Source: a virus. From it: a stretch of DNA of 64,000 nt. A program made the translations under genes and the position numbers. The stretch lies in the IMG/VR virus record IMGVR_UViG_3300047476_000521, positions 1 to 64,000 of that record; one strand, written 5' to 3'. This document shows, piece by piece, positions 40,925-51,200 of this stretch. Under the pieces are notes generated by a model. It had not been told where the DNA came from. It made no database searches and saw nothing but the letters and a program-made list of their open reading frames with translations. The first letter of the stretch is position 1. Each line of letters starts with the position of its first letter.

Positions 40925-42745
40925 ATGGCAAATAGCTCTCTTACTTTAACTTCTCTTGATTTCGATACTCTCAAGTCTAATTTCAAAGAGTATCTAAAAG
41001 CCCAGTCTACCTTCAAAGATTATAATTTTGACGGTTCGAACATCAACGTGTTATTGGACGTTATGTCTTATAACTCATATTTGAATTCGTTTTACTTGAA
41101 TATGGTAGCTTCTGAGATGTTTCTGGACTCTGCTCAGAAAATAGATTCAGTAATTTCTCATGCTAAAGAACTAAACTATATTCCTAGAAGCGCCCACGCT
41201 GCAGTAGCTAATGTCTCATTTACTGTAGAAGCTTCTGGTTTTACTGCAAACAAATTAGTAATCCCAAAGGGAACTAGATTTTCAGGACTCAACTCTAACG
41301 GAACATACACTTTCGTTACTGACCAGTCTTTGACTTTCACATCAAGTAATAATACATATTTGGTGGATAATATTCAGATCAACGAAGGTAATTATTTTCA
41401 AGATACTTTTGTTGTTGACTATGACATTGAGTCTCAGAAGTTTGTGCTTTCTAACGAGTTTATTGACATAAATTCAATACAAGTAAACGTCATAGAAAAC
41501 TCTGGCTTGTCAAATACAGAATTCTCATTCGTTAATACTTTGTTTGGATTGAATAACCTCTCAGAAGTTTATTTCGTTCAAGCTGTTGAAGGCGGTAAAT
41601 ACGAAATATTGTTTGGTGACGGGCTTTTCGGTAGAAGACCATTAAATGGTGCCACTATTTCGGTTAGCTATATCGTTACTACTGGTTCCGATGGTAATGG
41701 CGTAGAAAGTTTTACTTTAAGCGACAACATAGGTCCAGTAAACGGTGGTACAGCAGAAGCTTCTGAGATAACAGTTATAACTCCTTCTGTTTGGGGAGCC
41801 AATCAAGAAAGCATTGAGAATATTCGTTTCAATGCTCCTAGATATTATGCTACTCAACAAAGAGCAGTATCTGTAGACGATTATGCTTCTCTTGTATATG
41901 CTAATTTCGGCGGCGCTGTAGACGACGTTATTGTTTATGGAGGTCAGGAATTAGAACCTAAACTATACGGTAGAGTAATTATTGCTATTAAACCAACAGC
42001 CTCTACTATTGCATCTTCTTTGTTAAAGACTAATATTGAAAACTATTTACAGGATTTTATTGCTTTACCTAATAGAGTGGTTGTATCTGACCCAGACTAT
42101 TTCTACATTAAGGTTAGATCTTCAGTTCAGTTTAATTCTAAATCTTCTACAAAGTATTCTTCTGAAATTAGAAGCCTTATATTAAATACTGTTATAGACT
42201 ATAGTAGAAATCAATTAGAAAAATTTGGTAATGATTTTAGATATAGTAGATTCGTTACTCAAATAGATAATACAGATAATAGTATAACCAGTAATGATAC
42301 CCATGTCAAATTAGTAAAAAGAATCAATCCTAAGATTGATTTTGCTACTTCATATGATATTAGATTTAATAATCCTGCTGAATTAGAAGGCGTATATGCT
42401 GGTATAGCTTATCCAGACGATAGAGTTCTTATGAGTTCTTCTTTCTCTTATATTAATGAAAGAAACGAAGTAACTCCTAATTGTTATATCGAAGATGATG
42501 CTGTCGGTAATCTTATAGTTTATACTTATATTAAAGGGTTAAAAACCGTATTAAATAATGCAATAGGAAACATTAATTATGAAACCGGAGCAGTTTCTAT
42601 AACTAACCTTAAAACCAGAGATTATGGTAATTATATTACTCTAGAGCTTTCTACTAGAAATAAAGATATTATAGCATCAAAGAATATGGTATTGGTTATA
42701 GAAGCCGAAGACATTAGTATTAACGTAATAGAAACATTGAAGTAA
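40925..42745 (+). CDS. 6: Baseplate wedge protein (gp6-like, baseplate J family), 606 aa
   Basis: SLTLTSLDFDTLKSNFKEYL, KDYNFDGSNINVLLDVMSYN, YNSYLNSFYLNMVASEMFLD, HAKELNYIPRSAHAAVANVS: the standard gp6 N-terminus in T4 relatives. Later: YEILFGDGLFGRRPLNGATI and APRYYATQQRAVSVDDYASL (baseplate J core). gp6 forms the iris-like inner ring of the baseplate. Length close to T4 gp6 (660 aa). Confidence 0.95.
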   Translation: MANSSLTLTSLDFDTLKSNFKEYLKAQSTFKDYNFDGSNINVLLDVMSYNSYLNSFYLNMVASEMFLDSAQKIDSVISHAKELNYIPRSAHAAVANVSFTVEASGFTANKLVIPKGTRFSGLNSNGTYTFVTDQSLTFTSSNNTYLVDNIQINEGNYFQDTFVVDYDIESQKFVLSNEFIDINSIQVNVIENSGLSNTEFSFVNTLFGLNNLSEVYFVQAVEGGKYEILFGDGLFGRRPLNGATISVSYIVTTGSDGNGVESFTLSDNIGPVNGGTAEASEITVITPSVWGANQESIENIRFNAPRYYATQQRAVSVDDYASLVYANFGGAVDDVIVYGGQELEPKLYGRVIIAIKPTASTIASSLLKTNIENYLQDFIALPNRVVVSDPDYFYIKVRSSVQFNSKSSTKYSSEIRSLILNTVIDYSRNQLEKFGNDFRYSRFVTQIDNTDNSITSNDTHVKLVKRINPKIDFATSYDIRFNNPAELEGVYAGIAYPDDRVLMSSSFSYINERNEVTPNCYIEDDAVGNLIVYTYIKGLKTVLNNAIGNINYETGAVSITNLKTRDYGNYITLELSTRNKDIIASKNMVLVIEAEDISINVIETLK

Positions 42746-42746
42746 A

Positions 42747-45700
42747 ATGGATTTCAACATAGAAAAAACAATATCGAATTTTATTGAAAACCAGTTCCCT
42801 CAATTCTATAAAGAAGAGGGACAAAACTTCATTCAATTCGTAAAAGCTTACTATGAATGGTTGGAAGAAGATTCTTCTACTAATGGTTATGGTGGTTCTA
42901 TTAAAGAAAGCAGAAAGCTTTTTGATTATAGAGATATTGATACAACAGTAGAAAGATTTCTAGAATATTTCCAAAAGAAATATCTTTATGGTATTCCATT
43001 TAATGTTATTATTAATAAAAGATTCCTATTAAAGCATATCTTGGATGTTTATCGTTCTAAAACAACTATCCAGGGTTATAAGCTTTTATTCAGATTGATA
43101 TACAACGAAGATGTTGATATTTACATTCCTGGTAAAGACGTTCTTAGAATTTCTGATGGTAAATGGGTAAGTCCTCGTTACTTAGAAGTTACATATACTG
43201 AAAACCTTGAGTCTTTGATTGACAAAACTGTTATTGGTGTGTCTTCAAAAACTACAGCTACAGTAGAAAAAGTTGTAAGAGAAAGAGTCAACAAAGATAT
43301 TGTATATCTGGCTTATATTACCAGCGTTGCCCCAAAAGGCGGCGATTTTGATGTTGGTGAAAGAATTGTAGATTATCGTTATAGAAACGATTCTGAAACT
43401 ATTAGTAAATCCCCTGTTATTGTTGGTTCTCTTGATACATTGGATGTGTTCAATAGCGGTAACTCATTTAACGTTGGAGACATACTAAAAATAGCTTATA
43501 AAGACCCAGATACAAACGAAATCGACTCGTTTGGTATTGAAGGTCTTGTTATCGTTAAATCTTTGTTCCGTGGTTACGGTTCTTTGAATTTCAATATCGT
43601 AAATGGCGGTTTTGGATTTCTTGCCAATTCTGCAATTTTCATTTATAAGAATATTCTAGATCAAACAGGCCAAGGTGCCAGCTTTAACATAAAACTCGCT
43701 GATACTAGACAGTTATCATTTAATACAGACTGGATTCAAGACTTCATCGATTTACGTCTTGACGAAGCATCTTTTGGGTTTTTAGGCAACCCGACAGCTA
43801 ATCTATCGTCAACCATAGGAGATGTTTTACAATATGACTCTGGCGTTTTCGGTAGAATCGCTGCTCTCACTAATGTTTTGGCTGGTAATGCTTATATCGC
43901 TCCTGCCAACGTATTCATCAGATCAACATTCAATTCCAAAAACTTACCTGGTAAGCTTTGGTATTATAACACCAACACTTTCATAAACACATATTCAAGC
44001 GGCGTATATGTAAATACAACATATGTAGATTCTACAAACAATGCAATTCTAATACCAAATGCTATAAAGCATTATGATTTGAATGCTTATGTTGATTATG
44101 TTGTGCCTGCTGGAAACGTTGCTATTACTGGACTGACAGCTAATTCTAGATATTATGTCAAAACAACTAATAGCACTGGTATCACTCTGAGTTCTACACC
44201 AGGCGGTTCAACAGTTGACATAGGAACAGTTCCTTCAACAAACACAACACAACGTCATTTTTTCAATACTAAAGCATTGACTAAGAGTTTCTTTGCAAAT
44301 AATACTTCTGTAAATAACAGCAGTTATTCAATACTTGTTACTGACGCTGATACATATTTTGCTGCTAATGATTATGTGTATTATCTGGTTCCTGCAGGAA
44401 ATACAGGCATAAATGGTATAGAATCAAATACATTTTATTATGTAGAAACTGTAAATTCTACTGCTTTGACTTTATCAGATACTGTTGGTGGACTTAATCC
44501 ATTAGCTATTTCAACAGACGTATATATTGCTGGCGAAACTCATTATCTACTAAATGATACAACTCGTGCTCAGACTCCTTATGTTAATGCCAGTTTAGAA
44601 GAGGTGTTTTCAAACAGCACTTCTGTAAACAACGCAGCATATTCTTTTATGATTGCCAACGCAGATTTAATTTTCAGCGCAGATCAGAGAATTTTTTATG
44701 ACGTTCCTGTTGGTAATACTGCTATTTCAAACCTTGTGGCAAATTCAGTATATTATGTCAAAACAGTAAATAGTAGCGCTCTTACGTTAAGCAATACATC
44801 TGGTGGAGCTACTATACAGATATACGCAAGCGGTTCTTTGAATGAGACTCATTTGTTGAAGGGTTCAAAGTTCTCAAAGTATTTTGCAGTAAACGACTTG
44901 ATGTACCTTCAAGCAAATAGTTCTGATGCTAATACTATGGAATTAGCCGTAATTAGAGATATTATAAGCGACACATCAGTACAGCTATATGGGTTTACTA
45001 ATAATACTTCAACCAATTCTATGGTATACGGTCGTGCAGTTGTTATTATGCCAGCACAATTTGCTAACTCTGAAGTAACATCCAGAAACAGAACTACAGG
45101 TCAGCTAGATCAGTTTAGTTTATTATCATACGATAACGACCCTTCTAATTATGGCCCCTATGCCAGTATTATGAGAAGACTTGATGATACTATTAATGGT
45201 ATTAATGATAATATTCTTGCTCTAAACTCTAGCGGTAATAACATCGTAGAAAGAGTTTCTGCTATATCTTCTGGTATCGGTTACGTTGAGGGCGAATCCG
45301 TTCACGCTTATCGTTATGGTATTCTGAATGTTCCAACTATTGTAAATGGTGGTAGAGGTTATTCTAATGGCGATACTCTAATATTTACTGGAGGATACAC
45401 TAATAGTCCTGCAAGAGGCTCAATTGTAACCAATTCAAGTGGTAATGTTGTATCTGTAAATACAATGACTGGAGCTTGGTATGGTGGTTCTGGGTATAAT
45501 GATGTTCCTTCCATTACAGTAAGATCTTCCAACGTTTTGGCTACAGGAGCCGTTCTTACAACATCGTACATACCTTTTGATACTGCCAACGAAATTAGAG
45601 GTCTAGTTAGAAAATCTGGTATTGGTAGAGATATAGGTTATTGGGCCAACGAAGACGGTCTATTAGATTCAGAAAAGAAAATTCAAGATAGTTACTACTA

Positions 45701-46076
45701 TCAGGATTATTCGTATGAAATTAAAACTGCTATCAGCCTAGAAAATTATAAAGACATTTTCTATACTACATTCCATCCAGCTGGTACAGAACTATTTGGA
45801 AAATATGAGCTACAGCCATTTACTGTTGATAGCGATATTGTTCTAGAGTTTGATACTTTTGCAAACACTTCTTGGCCTTTGTGGCTTACCTGCGACATTG
45901 CTGACTCCAGAATCAGATGCGATACTTACTACGACGAGCTTCCAGATGGTAGGTTGTTAACTACCATCCTAACCGTTGATAGATTCAGTTTCGCCAATAA
46001 TTATTTTGGATGTGATATAAATACAACAAAAGTAGATACAAGGCTTATTACTTGTGACAAAACAGCAGAAGATTGA
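42747..46076 (+). CDS. Baseplate wedge protein (gp7-like), 1109 aa
   Basis: The N-terminus FIENQFPQFYKEEGQNFIQF, VKAYYEWLEED, YRDIDTTVERFLEYFQKKYL, LLKHILDVYRSKTTIQGYKL and LFRLIYNEDVDIYIPGKDVL is the wedge-initiator region found in gp7-like proteins of cyanophages and T4 relatives. The middle holds three copies of a beta domain of about 90-100 aa (44.0-44.85 kb) with VPAGN, YY(V)xT and N-STALTLS blocks. The C-terminus binds fibres (FHPAGTELFGKYELQPF). Ends TGA followed by TAG. T4 gp7 is 1032 aa. Confidence 0.8.
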   Translation: MDFNIEKTISNFIENQFPQFYKEEGQNFIQFVKAYYEWLEEDSSTNGYGGSIKESRKLFDYRDIDTTVERFLEYFQKKYLYGIPFNVIINKRFLLKHILDVYRSKTTIQGYKLLFRLIYNEDVDIYIPGKDVLRISDGKWVSPRYLEVTYTENLESLIDKTVIGVSSKTTATVEKVVRERVNKDIVYLAYITSVAPKGGDFDVGERIVDYRYRNDSETISKSPVIVGSLDTLDVFNSGNSFNVGDILKIAYKDPDTNEIDSFGIEGLVIVKSLFRGYGSLNFNIVNGGFGFLANSAIFIYKNILDQTGQGASFNIKLADTRQLSFNTDWIQDFIDLRLDEASFGFLGNPTANLSSTIGDVLQYDSGVFGRIAALTNVLAGNAYIAPANVFIRSTFNSKNLPGKLWYYNTNTFINTYSSGVYVNTTYVDSTNNAILIPNAIKHYDLNAYVDYVVPAGNVAITGLTANSRYYVKTTNSTGITLSSTPGGSTVDIGTVPSTNTTQRHFFNTKALTKSFFANNTSVNNSSYSILVTDADTYFAANDYVYYLVPAGNTGINGIESNTFYYVETVNSTALTLSDTVGGLNPLAISTDVYIAGETHYLLNDTTRAQTPYVNASLEEVFSNSTSVNNAAYSFMIANADLIFSADQRIFYDVPVGNTAISNLVANSVYYVKTVNSSALTLSNTSGGATIQIYASGSLNETHLLKGSKFSKYFAVNDLMYLQANSSDANTMELAVIRDIISDTSVQLYGFTNNTSTNSMVYGRAVVIMPAQFANSEVTSRNRTTGQLDQFSLLSYDNDPSNYGPYASIMRRLDDTINGINDNILALNSSGNNIVERVSAISSGIGYVEGESVHAYRYGILNVPTIVNGGRGYSNGDTLIFTGGYTNSPARGSIVTNSSGNVVSVNTMTGAWYGGSGYNDVPSITVRSSNVLATGAVLTTSYIPFDTANEIRGLVRKSGIGRDIGYWANEDGLLDSEKKIQDSYYYQDYSYEIKTAISLENYKDIFYTTFHPAGTELFGKYELQPFTVDSDIVLEFDTFANTSWPLWLTCDIADSRIRCDTYYDELPDGRLLTTILTVDRFSFANNYFGCDINTTKVDTRLITCDKTAED
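44015..44850 (+). repeat. Triplicated beta domain inside the gp7-like gene
   Basis: Three protein-level repeats: YVVPAGNVAITGLTANSRYY, YLVPAGNTGINGIESNTFYY, YDVPVGNTAISNLVANSVYY, each followed by NSTALTLS-type strands and a GG turn. DNA identity is low, so the duplication is old. Confidence 0.75.
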
Positions 46077-46088
46077 TAGGGGGATAAA

Positions 46089-46673
46089 TTGGCAATAGAA
46101 ACAGCTAACATTGGCGTAAATCCAAATGATGGACTAGGCACTCCTTTGAGAGATGCTGTTTATATGTTTAATCAGAATTTTATACAGCTTAGTACTAATG
46201 CTGTAGTGAACACCAGTATTCAGGTAGGAAATAACACATTAGGTAACGTTTACGTAAACACCTCAGTTATTTTCGTTCAAAATAATGCTGGTTCGGTCAG
46301 AGTTGGTAATAACTCAACAAACGTTGTAGCAAACAGTTCTGGGTTCCATACAGCTGGATTGGTCAATACTGGTAATCTAACAGTTACCGGAAACAACATA
46401 ACTCTAGGTTCATCAACAACTACAGCTAATGGCTATATTTGGCTTCCAAACGGAATGAAAATGAACTGGGGTTGGATTTTTGCTAATTCTTCTGTAGGTA
46501 ATGCTACATTTTCTTCAGCTTTTGCTACGGCTTGTTATGTTGTAACAGCTACAGCCAATGCTTCTGATATAACATATAATGCAGGTGTTATAAGCATGAA
46601 CACTACTGTAGCAGCTATCAGAACCGCCAATGTAACCGCTACTAATGTGTATTACATCGCACTAGGAAAGTAA
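46089..46673 (+). CDS. Short tail-fibre-like protein with gp53-like C-terminal domain, 194 aa
   Basis: TTG start (GGGGGATAAA upstream, no ATG available). The N-terminus NPNDGLGTPLRDAVYMFNQN is an attachment motif seen in many T4-like fibre proteins (DGTGDPLR-x-A-F-x-KxNxNF). Middle is Asn/Thr/Val-rich repeats. The C-terminus YIWLPNGMKMNWGWIFANSS resembles the gp53-like fibre domain (IxLPNGLxIQWG). Likely a short receptor-contacting or capping protein. Confidence 0.75.
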   Translation: MAIETANIGVNPNDGLGTPLRDAVYMFNQNFIQLSTNAVVNTSIQVGNNTLGNVYVNTSVIFVQNNAGSVRVGNNSTNVVANSSGFHTAGLVNTGNLTVTGNNITLGSSTTTANGYIWLPNGMKMNWGWIFANSSVGNATFSSAFATACYVVTATANASDITYNAGVISMNTTVAAIRTANVTATNVYYIALGK

Positions 46674-46683
46674 GGCATAAATT

Positions 46684-48219
46684 ATGGCTGGAGTTCTATT
46701 ACCTGCATATAAAAAAGCTCTCATAGACGAATTGTTTGATAATATCAGATCAAACACTTCTTTTTATTATGCTTTTGCTGCCAACCCTGTACCATATTCA
46801 GGTTTAACTCCTAACACGAGTTTGGACGATTACAGCGCTAAATTTGAAAACGATTGGTTGATGTTATTCGGTAAAAGGTTATCTACTGCTAATTTTGCGC
46901 CTTTGATCCAGAATAATCTTTGGGTTTCAAATACAGTTTATCTAAGATACGATAATAGCGACTCTGACCTATATTCCAACAATATGTATTATGCCATTTC
47001 TTCGCCCCAATACGACGGCGGAACATATAATATTTACAAATGTTTGGATAACGCCAACGGAGCTCCATCAACTGTAAAACCAACAGAAGTCCAATCAACT
47101 TCGTTCTATACCTCTGATGGTTATTTGTGGAGATATATTACTTCTATTCCTTATCGACTTTATAAGATGTTTTCCACAAACGATTATGCTCCACTGTATG
47201 CTAATACGATTACTTCTATCTACGCCAATCAATACAGCGGCGTAGAAAAAGTAGTTATCGTAGACGCAGGAACAGGTTATTCTGCATATCATGATGGAAC
47301 TATTTTGTCAGCTAACAGCACAGTTTTACAGATTGGTAACGATGCTAGTATTCAGTCTGGATATTATACTGACAGTGCAATCTATATTTACAACGTTACA
47401 GCAACAACATCTCAGATTTTCAGAGTCTCGGATTACGTAGCCAACAGCGTTGGTAAATGGATCTATATTGACGGCGAAGCAAACACTACAAACATTCTAC
47501 CAGAAGCTACTCAATATCATATTTCACCAAGAGTTCAGTTTATAACTGATGGTGGTACTAAACCAGTAGCTTATACTAACATAAATCCATACAACAACTC
47601 AATTGCAGATGTTGTTATGTTGGATATCGGAGCAGATATTTCTTGGGCTAATACTACAATTCATGCTCTTGTTGGTTCTTCTGCGAACGTTTATTCTATT
47701 GTTCCTCCACCAGGCGGTCATGGCGCCGACGTTCTTTCAGAACTAAATGTAAAGGCTATTGGCGTTAATTTCCATTTTGCTAATACAGAAGGCGGAACAA
47801 TTCCAACTAGACCTCAATACAATAAAATTGGATTGTTAAAGAATCCATATGGTTTGCATGCCAATGGAGCAAAAAGCAATACTCAATACACATCAAACAC
47901 CTTTAGTCAAATTTTAGAAGCAGACCTATCAAGCCCGGTTCAGTTTCAGCTAGGCGATAGAGTATATGGTAACACCAGTAACGCATTTGGAGTTGTGGCT
48001 TTTGCTAATACTACTAAACTGTATCTAACAGGCGATAAGACTTTTGCTAATGGTGAATATGTATTCTCGAGTAATGGCGTTTTGAATTCTGAAATGACCA
48101 TAACAACTAAGGGCGACATATATGCCAAGGATATATCTCCCCTTTACGTTCAGAATATAAATAATGTTAATAGATCTAACAATCAAACAGAATCTTTCAA
48201 ACTGATCATTCATATCTAA
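46684..48219 (+). CDS. Baseplate wedge protein (gp8-like), 511 aa
   Basis: Opening PAYKKALIDELFDNIRSNTS, FYYAFAANPVPYSG, then DWLMLFGKRLSTANFAPLIQ, WVSNTVYLRYDNSD and YTSDGYLWRYITSIPY: the order (F-x-(G)K-R, W-x-x-(G)-x-VY-x-x-YD, DGY-x-W-(K/R)Y-(M/I)) is typical of gp8 in T4 relatives. C-terminal half has added beta structure. Next to gp7-like, as in T4. Confidence 0.85.
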   Translation: MAGVLLPAYKKALIDELFDNIRSNTSFYYAFAANPVPYSGLTPNTSLDDYSAKFENDWLMLFGKRLSTANFAPLIQNNLWVSNTVYLRYDNSDSDLYSNNMYYAISSPQYDGGTYNIYKCLDNANGAPSTVKPTEVQSTSFYTSDGYLWRYITSIPYRLYKMFSTNDYAPLYANTITSIYANQYSGVEKVVIVDAGTGYSAYHDGTILSANSTVLQIGNDASIQSGYYTDSAIYIYNVTATTSQIFRVSDYVANSVGKWIYIDGEANTTNILPEATQYHISPRVQFITDGGTKPVAYTNINPYNNSIADVVMLDIGADISWANTTIHALVGSSANVYSIVPPPGGHGADVLSELNVKAIGVNFHFANTEGGTIPTRPQYNKIGLLKNPYGLHANGAKSNTQYTSNTFSQILEADLSSPVQFQLGDRVYGNTSNAFGVVAFANTTKLYLTGDKTFANGEYVFSSNGVLNSEMTITTKGDIYAKDISPLYVQNINNVNRSNNQTESFKLIIHI

Positions 48220-48232
48220 TAGGTATCAAATA

Positions 48233-51200
48233 ATGGCTCTAAAAACAGATTTCAATGTCGCACCTTATTTTGACGATTATGATGAGTTCAAAGATTATTA
48301 TCGTGTTCTTTTTAGACCAGGAACAGCGGTACAGGCTAGAGAACTAACTCAGCTTCAGACAATTTTACAGAAACAGATCGAAAGATTCGGTAGCTGGGCT
48401 TTCAATAACGGCGATATTGTATATGGCTGTCAGATTTTTGACATGCCATCTGTTGGTTATGTTCGTTTGATGGATTTTGCTTCAAACGGTTCTGCCAATT
48501 CAGCCACTTTAGACGTAAGAGATTATGTCAACGCTGTTGCAATCAGTCACACTAGTAACCTAAGAGCTCAGGTTCTTTACGCCAATGCAGGATTCAGCAC
48601 CAATTATCCTGATACTAATATTCTATATCTAAAATATATCAACACTGGTGATGGTGGGGAATCTGTATTTTCCAATAATGAACTACTGAAATTCGTTCAA
48701 GTCACTCCTCTTGGTAACGTTGCTTTGGCTAATGTTTACAGTTGGGCCAACGTTTTCGCTAATACAGTTACTACTGGCAATGCGCACGGAATAGTTGTTT
48801 CAGAAGGCGTTGTGTTTATTGCTGGAGAATTCGTAAGAGTTGCTAATTCAACTTTTGGTTTGGTTAACAATTTCGGAACATATGCTGGTAATAACGTTGT
48901 AGGTTTCGATCTCATCGAAGAAATTATAACTGAAAACCAAGATGAAACTCTAGTTGATAACGCTCTTGGATATCCAAACGAAAATGCTCCTGGAGCGCAC
49001 AGACTAAAACTTACTCCATATATTGTATCCCTTACCCCTGAAGAAGCTTCTCTGAGAGAGAAGTTCAATCCTATTGGAACTTATAATTACGGATACCTTA
49101 TTTCTAAGGCTCAGCCTTCTACTAATCTTTATTCTATTATTGGCGATGTTGTTTCTAAGAGAACTTATGAAGAATCTGGAAATTACGTAGTAAATCCATT
49201 CATTGTAGACACTATAACTACAACTCCAGGAAACGATGTTGCAGCTGCAAACTCAAGCAGCGTTTTGGGACGTATTAGTTCTGGCGTTGGTTACGCTCAA
49301 GGAAACAGAGTTGAGTTATTAAAAACCAGCTATATCAACATGCGCCGTGGTGTTGATACACAAACTAACCGTTCTCAGGAAATTTATTTCAATTATGGTA
49401 ACTATTTCCTTGTTAACGAGTTTTCAGGCACATTTTTGAACGATGCAGTTCAAACTGTAAAATTATACAACACTGCCCAGAGATCAGTTTCTAGCAGAAC
49501 TTATGCCACAACATCTCCAACAGGAACTTTGATTGGTACTGCCAAAATGCGTTGTATCACATACGCATCTGGAGTTCCTGGATCTTCAACAGCACAATAT
49601 TATGTTCACGTTTTTGATATTTCTTTGACATCTGGATATTCTCCAAGTCAAGTAAAAGCTTTGTATTTTGATGGTACTAATAAAGGTTTTGCTGACGTTG
49701 TGTCTGCTGGCGTTCTTGGAGCAGATAATAAAGATCAGCTTTACAGCTTTGGTGTTACTGGTGTTAAAAACCTAAGAGATCAAAACAATAATATCAATAC
49801 AGATTATTATTACAGAACTTCTAATACTTCTGCTACAATGATAACTACTGGTGATATTGTTGTTAGACTTGCTTGTTCTCAGCCAGGTGGAACAGATATT
49901 CTTCCTTACGTTGGTGGTACAACTCTTATTGATACTGACGCTGCTGATATTATCATTACAGCTAAAGCAGACGTAGATTCGAATGCTTTGACAGGTACAG
50001 TAAACGTAACATCTACTTCTACAATTGTTAGAGGAAACAGTACTACATTCCTTAGCGATTTTACTCCTGGCGATATTGTAAAGATCGACGGAGCTAAGAG
50101 AATTGTTACTTCTGTTGCTAACAATATCTACATGACTGTAGACGGTAATCTAGCATACACAAACAATACAACTGCTTATCGTAAAAACTACGCTAACGGT
50201 AAAATCATTCCTTCTACAAGAGGTTTGTCTGGTCCTAACACTTATGTAACTATTGATGATTCTACAACTTTGACAATTCATTCTGGTCAGTTTCCAAATA
50301 CTTCAGTACCAGTAGATGTTTCTTATATCGTAAAAAGAACAGTTACAACGCCAGCCAAGAAGCTTATAAAGAAGAGAAGATTCGTTAAGATCAACACTGC
50401 TTCGAATATTAAAGGTCCATGGTGTTTAGGTTTCAGCGATGTTCATAAGATTAACAGAATTTATGGAACAGCTAATGGCGTTTACACAGTAGCTGGCGCA
50501 GACCTGACTTCTGACTTTATTTTTGATACAGGACAAAAAGATACTCACTATAGTCTAGCATATCTTTATGCAAAGAGCAGTTATTCTGCGGCTTCTTATC
50601 CAAACCTATTAATTGACCTTGACTATTTCGCAGTAGATACAACAACAGGTATGGGATTCTTTACAGTAGAATCTTATCCAATCGATGACGCTAATACTGC
50701 TAATACTAATGCTATTCAGACCAAAGATATTACTTTGTATGTTAATGAGAGCGGAGCAAAACTTCCTCTAAGAGATCATGTGGATTTCAGAACTCCATGT
50801 ATTAATACCGCTAATGATTGCGGCGTTTACGATACATCAAATGGAGCTCAAATAAACACTGCTATTAGTTATTCTACTCTGAATCCATCAGCAACAGTTA
50901 ACTTCAGCGTTCCAGCTGCAGGTATAAATTTCCCTGCATACGGAAAGAGCCTAGAAGCAGATTATACTTTCTACCTAGGTAGAAAAGACCTTATTATGAT
51001 CACTCCTGATAATATTGTGAAGGTCAAAGAAGGTGTATCTAGCTTAAACCCTCAATCGCCATTGTATCCAGAAAACGCTATGGCATTGTCTGTCTTAAAC
51101 ATTCCGCCTTATCCTTCTCTTTCTACAGATCAGGTAGACGAGTTTTTAACTATAAATCAATCTGCAACTAGCTTAATTAGAGACGCTAATCTAGCTATTT

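Noticed and set aside
48736-49068. Antisense open frames within structural genes (also at 43 kb, 52.7 kb, 56.8 kb, 57.2 kb)
   Set aside because: They have no ribosome sites and arise from the codon bias and repeats of the sense genes.
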